64,000 nucleotides of DNA from Bifidobacterium sp. WK041_4_12 (GTDB lineage Bacteria > Actinomycetota > Actinomycetes > Actinomycetales > Bifidobacteriaceae). Both the position numbers and the translations under genes were made by a program. Location of the stretch: contig NZ_CP129674.1 of NCBI RefSeq assembly GCF_041080795.1, positions 1,488,001 to 1,552,000 of the forward strand. The letters are read 5' to 3'. Each line of letters starts with the position of its first letter. Positions within the stretch are counted from its first letter, which is position 1. The notes beneath the pieces were generated by a model, which was given only the letters and a program-made list of their open reading frames with translations, was not told where the DNA came from and made no database searches. Below are positions 58,485 to 64,000 of the stretch, piece by piece.

Positions 58485-59375
58485 TTATAAGGTATTTGAC
58501 CATTCCTTGGGAACAGCACACAATCCCGGTATCGTCACCACGCCAGAATCGTCACGCTCCCTCAACCACACCACACCCTCGCCACGCTCGCCACTCCTGA
58601 CAAACACATCCACCAGACCATCGACCTGCCCACGATCCACAAACAAACTACGCGGATACCCCGCATCAGGGAACGGCGAACGCACCCCCCAAAAATTCAC
58701 CGGAACATCATCGCCGGAACCAACACGACCCGTAGCCGACGCCTGCCACACGTCCTCACGAAGCTCCCCCAAACGACTACGGCTATACCTAGTCCAGAAC
58801 ACCACAAACGACGAGCCAGAGCAACACACGTCCAAACGACACCCGCCACCAGCAAACACACTCACCGAACCATGACCAGCACCCGCCACACCATCCACAG
58901 CACGACGCACTGCCCCCACATCAGAATCCACCAAACACACCGAGCCGTCACGAACGTCATCATCCGAAGCAGACCCCGTCCCCGAATCCCCATGACCAGA
59001 CCACACGCGCGACCTCAACAACCGCTCAACACCAGAACCAAAATACATGCCTGCACCCATATAAGACATGAGCCAAGCCAGTGAGACAACGCTGATGTCA
59101 TGATCCGCAACAAGATTCACGGGATAGCCAATAACACCCAGCCCACCTATGCCAGGTATCAGAATCCATAACGGTGACCAGCCCTTAGCCATCACCACCC
59201 CCTGGCACAAACCATTCACCAGAATAGATATCAGCGATGTCACGCACACCAAATGAAGCAACCTACCATTGCCCGCAGCATAATAGAACGGAAACACGAA
59301 CAAAAGCACCGCAGAAATAGCGGCAGGCCCCCAACTCAGAAAATTATGACGACGCTTACGTGATCTACTCCCCAT
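58485..59375 (-). CDS. Membrane protein of unknown function downstream of the surface-protein gene
   Basis: 296 residues; AGGGGG about 9 nt before ATG 59375. A basic start (MGSRSRKRRHNF) leads into four hydrophobic helices within the first 120 residues (SWGPAAISAVLLFVFPFYYA, LLHLVCVTSLISILVNGLC, PLWILIPGIGGLGVIGYPV, ISVVSLAWLMSYMGAG). The following 175 residues are hydrophilic, Gly/Val/Asp/Ser-rich. GC and codon use resemble the neighbouring surface-protein gene, so the two may have arrived together. No family recognised. Confidence 0.6.
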   Translation of the reverse strand: MGSRSRKRRHNFLSWGPAAISAVLLFVFPFYYAAGNGRLLHLVCVTSLISILVNGLCQGVVMAKGWSPLWILIPGIGGLGVIGYPVNLVADHDISVVSLAWLMSYMGAGMYFGSGVERLLRSRVWSGHGDSGTGSASDDDVRDGSVCLVDSDVGAVRRAVDGVAGAGHGSVSVFAGGGCRLDVCCSGSSFVVFWTRYSRSRLGELREDVWQASATGRVGSGDDVPVNFWGVRSPFPDAGYPRSLFVDRGQVDGLVDVFVRSGERGEGVVWLRERDDSGVVTIPGLCAVPKEWSNTL

Positions 59376-59522
59376 CCCATCAACCCCCTACTACCAACGC
59401 AATGGCACAGTACACAAAAAACCATACGCCACCTTGTTACAAGGGACTGTCTTGAGGGGGCTATCACAGAGAACTCGCCCTACCCCACACGATCAGCACA
59501 GGCATGAGCACAAGCATGAATG

Positions 59523-59560
59523 GCACGCCCTGTGCGTCAGGGTGCGGGTGTTAGGCGTGC
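59523..59560 (-). terminator. Hairpin after the surface-protein gene
   Basis: GCACGCC (59523-59529) pairs with GGCGTGC (59554-59560), overlapping the stop region of the gene. The loop is long (24 nt) and no T-run follows, so the assignment is weak. Confidence 0.35.
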
Positions 59561-60606
59561 TATTCGAGGAGGTTGGCGGTGGCTTCGGCGTTGTGGGACA
59601 GGTAGTAGGGCCGGATGGCGAGGATGCCGACCGCGGTGCCCAACAGGAGCAGGATGGCGATGCCGACGCTGCCCGTGTACGGCAGACTCGCCAGGCCCAC
59701 CCTGGGATCCATGAGCATGACGGTCGACCCGTCCTGCGACACGCTTGCCAGGACCGAGCCGTCCGTCTGGTACGAGACGGCCTGCACCGCGGACAGGTCG
59801 TTCGACCACACCGCCACCGCCCGCACCATGACGCTCGGCAGCCTGAAATAGCCGTCGGGAGCCTTCGTCTCCCGCAACGTCAGCATGCGAGCCTCCACAC
59901 CCCGCACGACCAGCCTGCCACCCAAGCCCGTCACCAACGTCTGGGTGGTGCCCGCCTCACCGTCCACGGCCAGCCGATACACGCCGTCACCGGCCTGCTT
60001 GAACTGGAGGGTCTGCACGCCCGAACCGTCAGACGCCAGCCGGTCAGCCTCGAACTCGGCACCCGGAAGGAACTCGGTCGCACGCCCCCTGTCCGCCTTC
60101 ACCAGATCCAGCTCGAACGAATACGCGTGCGCCGTAGCCGACAGCGAACTATCGACACTGCCATCCTGCATGGTCCTGGACAGGGTCACGGTATTGTCGT
60201 TCGACTCGACCACGCCACCCGCATCCGTCCACGAAGCATTCGCGTTCACCTTCGCCACGTAGCGCACCCGGATCAGGGCACCCACCGGCACCAGACTGTT
60301 CGACACCGGACTCGCGCCATTGTCCTGCGCGAACAGGGCCTTCAGCCCGTCCACCGTGAGCGTCTGCCCGCTCACGCCCACACCCACCAGAGGGGTCACG
60401 TCCAGACCCGGGGACGGCAGACCATTACCAGGGTCCACGTCCATGGACACGCGCACCCCCGACACGTCCGGCAGCGTCAACCCAGGAGCGGCCACGTCAG
60501 ACAGGGAGAACGCATACGACCCATACGCCGTCGTATGGCCATTCAGGTCGGGGACCCTGGCCATGACCTCGAACTCCACGCCCGCACCCACGTCGAACCC
60601 ATCCAC
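59560..60606 (-). CDS. LPxTG surface protein, C-terminal part (out of frame with its N-terminal part)
   Basis: 348 residues from a GTG at the edge of the G-tract. It holds an isopeptide-type fimbrial domain (FDVGAGVEFEVMARVPDLNG, SYAFSLSDVAAPGLTLPDVSG), then a SpaA/Cna-B-like domain ending with the E-box ETKAPDGYFRLPS, and a sortase signal: LPYTG (308-312), a hydrophobic helix and a short tail. It has no ribosome site or signal peptide of its own. It is the second half of the gene at 60543-62516, separated by the 10-G tract. With 11 or 8 G the two halves would be one protein of about 1000 residues anchored to the cell wall. Confidence 0.85.
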   Translation of the reverse strand: MDGFDVGAGVEFEVMARVPDLNGHTTAYGSYAFSLSDVAAPGLTLPDVSGVRVSMDVDPGNGLPSPGLDVTPLVGVGVSGQTLTVDGLKALFAQDNGASPVSNSLVPVGALIRVRYVAKVNANASWTDAGGVVESNDNTVTLSRTMQDGSVDSSLSATAHAYSFELDLVKADRGRATEFLPGAEFEADRLASDGSGVQTLQFKQAGDGVYRLAVDGEAGTTQTLVTGLGGRLVVRGVEARMLTLRETKAPDGYFRLPSVMVRAVAVWSNDLSAVQAVSYQTDGSVLASVSQDGSTVMLMDPRVGLASLPYTGSVGIAILLLLGTAVGILAIRPYYLSHNAEATANLLE

Positions 60607-62516
60607 CCCCCCCCCGCATCGTTCACCACACGCTTCGACAGGTCCATGCGCGACGTCTTCAACTCCGCCACGCCCAGACGATGCCTGCCATCCACGCCCG
60701 CACCCGCGAAGTCCACCATCACGCCCTCGTCACCCAGAGCATCGTTGAACGCCTTCGTGCCCACCACGATCGGCAGCGACTCGCCACTGTCATCCACTAT
60801 CAGATACAAACCCGGACCCGACACCGACAGACGCACAGTCCCACCACCGCCCGAGAACGTGCCCGCAGAAAGACTGCCCGCGGGAGGACCCAGCGAACCG
60901 ACATCATCCGCCAGCGACTGCGCGAACAATTGCAGCTGCCCCGCATACGGGTCAAACGCCGACACCGCATCATCCGACAGAGGGTCAGACGGATAGCCCA
61001 GCCACCGGGCCACCACCCAACCCATGGGATTGACCCCATCCACATTCGAACCACCAGCAGAACCAGCAGCAGACACGACCGCCGACCCCACAGACACCGG
61101 AGTCGACACCTTCACCGACTTGAGCGCACCCACCTGATCGAACGCCACATCCTCGTACCTGCCAATCCTGTACGCCTTCAACCCACCATCCGTCACACCC
61201 GACACGTCAATGCCAAACTGAGGAGGGGGCGTCACATTCCAATCCTTGATCGTCGCCTTCACCGGCTCCGTAGCCCTGTTCGTCAGACCCGCCGTCGCGC
61301 TCCCATCCTGCTGACCCCACACATACAAGTCATAATCCTTCGACTCGTCCGTCATCAACGCCTCCGGCAACAGCGCATTGCCACCACTGCTCGTCCTGCC
61401 CGACCCCAATACCGTGCCTGTGCCGGGATCGACAATCTTCCAACCCAGCTCCGAACCCAGATCGGAACTACCCGACAGGTCCAACGCGCGCGAACCCGCC
61501 CCACCCGTAACCGAAGCCGACCACGCACTCAGTTTCATGTCCGGATCCACGAACGTCAGACGCAAATCACCAGACGCGCTCTGGCCTTGACTGCTGCTGT
61601 CTGCCGACAGCAGCAGACTATCAAGATTCAGACGAAGAGCCAGCCGCAACCCGAGACTGTCGCCGGCCGTACCCGCACTGCGCGGGTCACCCTCGGCCCT
61701 CACAAAGTACGCACTGACCGTGTCGAACCAGTAAGCAGAACGTAACCAAAAGCCAGAAACACCATTAGCACAAGCGTTCGAAGGACAAGCAAGATTAGCA
61801 TCCACCGACCAGCCGCTCGTGTGATTGAAATACTGCCTCACATCACCAATCGACAGCGGAAACACCTTATACGAATTCACAGAAACCGACTGCTGTGTAT
61901 AACTGCCAGAACCACACCCTGTAGGCTGGGCAGCGGTGCACACACCCTCAACCGGAGCAGATCGCAACAAGGACTGCTCAAAACTCGAATAATTAGCCGC
62001 ACCCACCGCATCAGACACCAGAGCCAGATTCGACCTATACGAACCCGTCGCACTATCGAACGAATTACGATACTTACTGTTCGCATCAAACGCAAAACCC
62101 GACGTCACCACATCATCGGCCCACAGCAACGCCTCACCAGCAGCAACCGACGTCGTAGCCGACTTCGAATACGCCTGATTCACACCAAAATCAGCATCAG
62201 GCACACTCGCCACAGCACCCTTCGCCAAGGTCTTATACCCACCAGACACTGTGCCACCGTTATACGTGCCTGAACTCCCCTGCTTGCCGAACACAATACG
62301 ACGCGTCGAAGCCCAACCAGCCGACGCGACCGGCCTGTCACCAACATTCAACGTACTGAAATACCCATCAGGACCCAGCTCAACCGTATCCGCAGACGCA
62401 CGCTCCACCGGCGAGACCACGACCACGCCCGCGACAGCCAGCGCCATGCCCAGACACAGACAGCACACCACACGCACGACACCACTGAAACGAGAACACG
62501 AAACAAGACCCTTCAT
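60543..62516 (-). CDS. LPxTG surface protein, N-terminal part (phase-variable gene, currently frame-interrupted)
   Basis: 657 residues from ATG 62516 (GGAAGG 6 nt upstream). A signal peptide (MKGLVSCSRFSGVVRVVCCL, then a hydrophobic core; cleavage near RASA-DTVEL) is followed by a large extracellular domain. That domain contains ISGFWLRSAYWFD-like and GDSLGLRLALRLNLDSLLL stretches resembling DUF6273-type surface domains, then beta-rich repeats and ELKTSRMDLSKRVVNDAG, the start of an isopeptide pilin domain. At the tract the frame leaves the pilin sequence, adds about 18 unrelated residues and stops at 60543. As read it would be secreted without an anchor. No sortase gene is in the window. Confidence 0.85.
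   Translation of the reverse strand: MKGLVSCSRFSGVVRVVCCLCLGMALAVAGVVVVSPVERASADTVELGPDGYFSTLNVGDRPVASAGWASTRRIVFGKQGSSGTYNGGTVSGGYKTLAKGAVASVPDADFGVNQAYSKSATTSVAAGEALLWADDVVTSGFAFDANSKYRNSFDSATGSYRSNLALVSDAVGAANYSSFEQSLLRSAPVEGVCTAAQPTGCGSGSYTQQSVSVNSYKVFPLSIGDVRQYFNHTSGWSVDANLACPSNACANGVSGFWLRSAYWFDTVSAYFVRAEGDPRSAGTAGDSLGLRLALRLNLDSLLLSADSSSQGQSASGDLRLTFVDPDMKLSAWSASVTGGAGSRALDLSGSSDLGSELGWKIVDPGTGTVLGSGRTSSGGNALLPEALMTDESKDYDLYVWGQQDGSATAGLTNRATEPVKATIKDWNVTPPPQFGIDVSGVTDGGLKAYRIGRYEDVAFDQVGALKSVKVSTPVSVGSAVVSAAGSAGGSNVDGVNPMGWVVARWLGYPSDPLSDDAVSAFDPYAGQLQLFAQSLADDVGSLGPPAGSLSAGTFSGGGGTVRLSVSGPGLYLIVDDSGESLPIVVGTKAFNDALGDEGVMVDFAGAGVDGRHRLGVAELKTSRMDLSKRVVNDAGGGWMGSTWVRAWSSRSWPGSPT
60606..60615 (-). 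repeat. Poly-G tract (10 G) inside the surface-protein gene
   Basis: Ten C on the plus strand, ten G in the coding sense. Codons upstream read GAT GCG GGG GGG GGG TGG; adding one G gives GCG GGG GGG GGG GTG GAT and restores the pilin/LPYTG frame. Slipped-strand mispairing at such tracts switches expression on and off. Confidence 0.92.
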
Positions 62517-62546
62517 GGGGGAACCTTCCATCAAGCCAAAACAGCA

Positions 62547-62557
62547 CCCCCCCCCCC
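62547..62557 (-). repeat. Poly-G tract (11 G) upstream of the surface-protein gene
   Basis: Eleven G in the coding sense, 30 nt before the ATG at 62516, in the 5' region. It could alter promoter or leader spacing. With 10 or 13 G an upstream ATG at 62598 would come into frame with the signal peptide. The remaining gap to 62842 shows no gene and is AT-rich. Confidence 0.85.
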
Positions 62558-62842
62558 GCTCTGTTAGCTCCGCCCAAAAGCTGCCTGAAATGAATCATCT
62601 GAGCAATCGCACTACATCGCAAGAGGAAAATACATAACGTACAACATAATACATCATGTATCTATTGTGTTCATTCCTCTTTGCTGCTTCCATTGTCGGC
62701 ATAACTCACATTCACCGTTTGTACCCTTTGTGCAGTGCTTCCACCTGAGAGAGCACCACATGATTCTCATTTCTTCCGCATAACCACCCAAGCGTTAAAT
62801 GCTCACTTTTAGGGATTAGAATATGTAGTTTTTCAAGTACAA

Positions 62843-62871
62843 TTGTCATTAATTGAGTAAGGGTTTATTAA
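62843..62871 (+). promoter_or_regulatory. Toxin-antitoxin operon promoter
   Basis: TTGTCA (62843-62848), 17 nt, TATTAA (62866-62871); the start codon is 19 nt after the -10, giving a very short leader with AGGAGG. TA promoters are normally repressed by the antitoxin; no clear palindrome is visible. Confidence 0.65.
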
Positions 62872-62889
62872 CTGTATAGGAGGATTCTC

Positions 62890-63219
62890 ATGTCACTGTC
62901 ATCTGCGTTGTCAGTTATGGATAGACTCGTGCCCATAAGCGATTTCAATAAAGGACATGCAACCAAGGCATTTGAACGTGCAGAAGACGGCAAACCCATC
63001 TTCGTCATGAAACGAAATGTCCCGACTGCCGTCATTCTTTCTTATCATGAATACAAAGGACTCATAGAAGAGCTTGAAGACTCCTCGGACTTCCGTCTTG
63101 CTGCAGAACGCATAGAATCAGACGACAACACAGCTAATCTCTCACGTTCCGAGGCACTGCATGCCATGCAGTTGAATGAAAGCGACATAGAAGCAGCAGA
63201 GCAATTGGAGATTTCATGA
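62890..63219 (+). CDS. Phd/YefM-family antitoxin
   Basis: 109 residues, AGGAGG 6-7 nt before the ATG. An N-terminal dimeric DNA-binding domain (RLVPISDFNKGHATKAFERA, GKPIFVMKRNVPTAVILSYHEYKGL) is typical of Phd/YefM, with a helical acidic C-terminal part that would cover the toxin. It neutralises the downstream toxin and represses the operon. Overlaps the toxin by 4 nt. Confidence 0.88.
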   Translation: MSLSSALSVMDRLVPISDFNKGHATKAFERAEDGKPIFVMKRNVPTAVILSYHEYKGLIEELEDSSDFRLAAERIESDDNTANLSRSEALHAMQLNESDIEAAEQLEIS

Positions 63220-63551
63220 CATGGACCCTTCTCTTTGCTCCAGACACCATAAAAGACATAAAAAAGCTGGATAAAACCGTAAGAGCACAAGTAATGTCCG
63301 CGCTAGAGAGAGTATCAATGAACCCACTCCCCAGAAACGAAGGCGGATACGGAAAGCCGCTCGGGAACAGCAGCCGCTCTCATACTCGCCTCGGCGGATT
63401 ATTCAAAGTCAAATTTCAAAAAGTCGGAGTTCGAGCGATATATCGACTCAAACGCTCCGAATCCGAAATGATTGTTGAAGTTGTTGGAGTGAGATCGGAT
63501 TGCGAAGTCTACCAGCTTGCGCAGCAGCGTAGAGACAGGGATGGATTCTAA
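63216..63551 (+). CDS. RelE/ParE-superfamily toxin
   Basis: 111 residues. WTLLFAPDTIKDIKKLDKTVRAQVMSALERV, then GGYGKPLGNSSRSHTRLGGLFKVKFQKVGVRAIYRLKR and a C-terminal VEVVGVRSD, the RelE fold order (helical hairpin, then beta-sheet with basic residues). RelE toxins cleave mRNA on the ribosome; ParE relatives target gyrase. The many Arg/Lys and the YRLKR strand favour a RelE-type ribonuclease. ATGA overlap with the antitoxin. Confidence 0.87.
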   Translation: MTWTLLFAPDTIKDIKKLDKTVRAQVMSALERVSMNPLPRNEGGYGKPLGNSSRSHTRLGGLFKVKFQKVGVRAIYRLKRSESEMIVEVVGVRSDCEVYQLAQQRRDRDGF

Positions 63552-63692
63552 GATACGACTACCGTGCAGTCACCATTGGCCTGATTCATTCTTAGACATG
63601 GTATTCGGCATGATTCGTAAGCGGAGCAGAGTCGAAATGACTCATGGACTATTCCTCTCAGCGAAGTGCTGTGATACATTAGGTTTCGTCAG

Positions 63693-63832
63693 TTTCAGGG
63701 TTTGGTGAAATTCCTTACTGGCGGTAACGACAGCGTTCACGAACATAATGACGCACATGCGAAGCCCGCGACCCGCGAAAGCGGCTGATTCGGTGAGATT
63801 CCGAGGCCAACGGTTACAGTCCGGATGGAAGA
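63693..63832 (+). promoter_or_regulatory. FMN riboswitch (RFN element)
   Basis: Conserved blocks in order: CAGGGTTTGGTGAAATTCC, TTACTGGCGGTAA, AAGCCCGCGA, GATTCGGTGAGATTCCGAGG, CCAACGGTTACAGTCCGGAT, GGAAGAA. This is the RFN aptamer. It ends about 14 nt before the ATG of the last gene, so translation control is likely. The 140 bp between the toxin stop and the aptamer show no gene. Confidence 0.95.
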
Positions 63833-63845
63833 AACGGGGCTCAGC

Positions 63846-64000
63846 ATGAGCATGCCTACACACAGTGTCGATTCACATGACAGTGTTAATTCATCACAAA
63901 GTGTTAATTCACCACAGAGTGTTAATTCACAGCACAGTGTCGATCCACATTCAACCAAGGGCAGTAGCGAAGGACGCTGGTCAACCAGACGCATAGCAAT
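63846..64000 (+). CDS. Start of an FMN-riboswitch-controlled gene, probably a riboflavin ECF transporter S component (partial)
   Basis: Open from ATG 63846 (or 63852) to the window edge, 51 codons. The first 35 residues are five hexapeptide repeats of the form xSVxSx encoded by 18-nt units; the readable part ends SSEGRWSTRRIAI, a basic stretch like the one preceding the first helix of ECF S components. The FMN riboswitch implies riboflavin transport (RibU) or biosynthesis; the transporter is favoured because bifidobacterial ribU genes often follow an RFN element. The deciding sequence lies outside the window. Confidence 0.55.
   Translation, partial: MSMPTHSVDSHDSVNSSQSVNSPQSVNSQHSVDPHSTKGSSEGRWSTRRIA
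63861..63950 (+). repeat. 18-nt tandem repeat, five units, at the start of the riboswitch-controlled gene
   Basis: Units at 63861, 63879, 63897, 63915 and 63933 share the core AGTGTYRATTCA and encode HSVDSH, DSVNSS, QSVNSP, QSVNSQ, HSVDPH. Copy-number change would alter the N-terminus without shifting frame. Confidence 0.85.

Noticed and set aside
60543..60606. Treating the surface-protein gene as an ordinary pseudogene
   Set aside because: The only lesion is at a 10-G tract that is hypermutable and reversible; both flanking frames are otherwise intact.
59434..60996. 520-codon plus-strand frame rich in His and Arg
   Set aside because: Antisense to the LPYTG surface-protein gene; its composition is explained by the G-rich codons of the real gene, and it has no ribosome site or family.
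60681..61745. 354-codon plus-strand frame
   Set aside because: Another shadow of the surface-protein gene; low-complexity Arg/His/Thr composition.

Overview
The window is a chromosomal segment of an actinobacterium, almost certainly a member of the Bifidobacteriaceae. The basis is gene content and order: a DUF4191 protein next to glnA, a polyphosphate glucokinase, a glutamate-type gluABCD importer, a leuS-comEA-comEC-holA-tsaE-tsaB-rimI-tsaD block, an NAD-dependent ligase with N-terminal and internal extensions, and a G-tract-containing LPxTG surface protein. The species cannot be resolved from the sequence alone.

Layout. 1-3.3 kb (minus) is a thiamine-pathway ECF transporter: a TPP riboswitch, the S-component ykoE, and one ORF that fuses two ABC ATPases with the EcfT membrane subunit and runs off the left edge. 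3.4-26.6 kb is mostly housekeeping: M20 dipeptidase, DUF3043 protein, lpd, DUF4191 protein, glnA with terminators on both sides, an ABC-F ATPase behind a long hairpin-rich leader, ligA, a 1.2-kresidue unknown protein divergent from a polytopic membrane protein, a DUF4143-type AAA ATPase with a duplicated operator-like repeat, an acetyltransferase, an aminotransferase, ppgK and a GT2 glycosyltransferase.

26.7-40.9 kb is an AT-richer accessory region. It holds a complete type I-E CRISPR-Cas operon (cas3, cse1, cse2, cas7, cas5, cas6e, cas1, cas2). cse1 is split into two translationally coupled ORFs, and cas2 carries a C-terminal DnaQ-type exonuclease. The array starts 6 bp after the cas2 stop. 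It is broken twice by inserts, each carrying one of two paralogous small acidic protein genes that face each other across a five-repeat sub-array. This is the strongest candidate in the window for something undescribed. The region ends with a lipoprotein, two small element-type genes (one frameshifted), a GNAT, an integrase remnant and tRNA-Asn, which suggests an old integrated island.

41-57.6 kb (minus) is core: the t6A genes (tsaD, tsaB, tsaE) with rimI and holA as an overlapping operon, comEC/comEA, leuS, the gluABCD importer with hairpins between its genes, corA and a 2-hydroxyacid dehydrogenase.

57.8-64 kb holds a small serine hydrolase, a membrane protein, and a SpaA-like LPYTG-anchored surface protein that is split by a 10-G tract and has a second 11-G tract upstream (a probable phase-variation switch). 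These are followed by a Phd/RelE-type toxin-antitoxin pair and an FMN riboswitch preceding the start of a gene, probably ribU, cut by the right edge. Short tandem repeats with unit lengths of 9, 12, 15, 18 or 21 nt recur at gene ends throughout the window.
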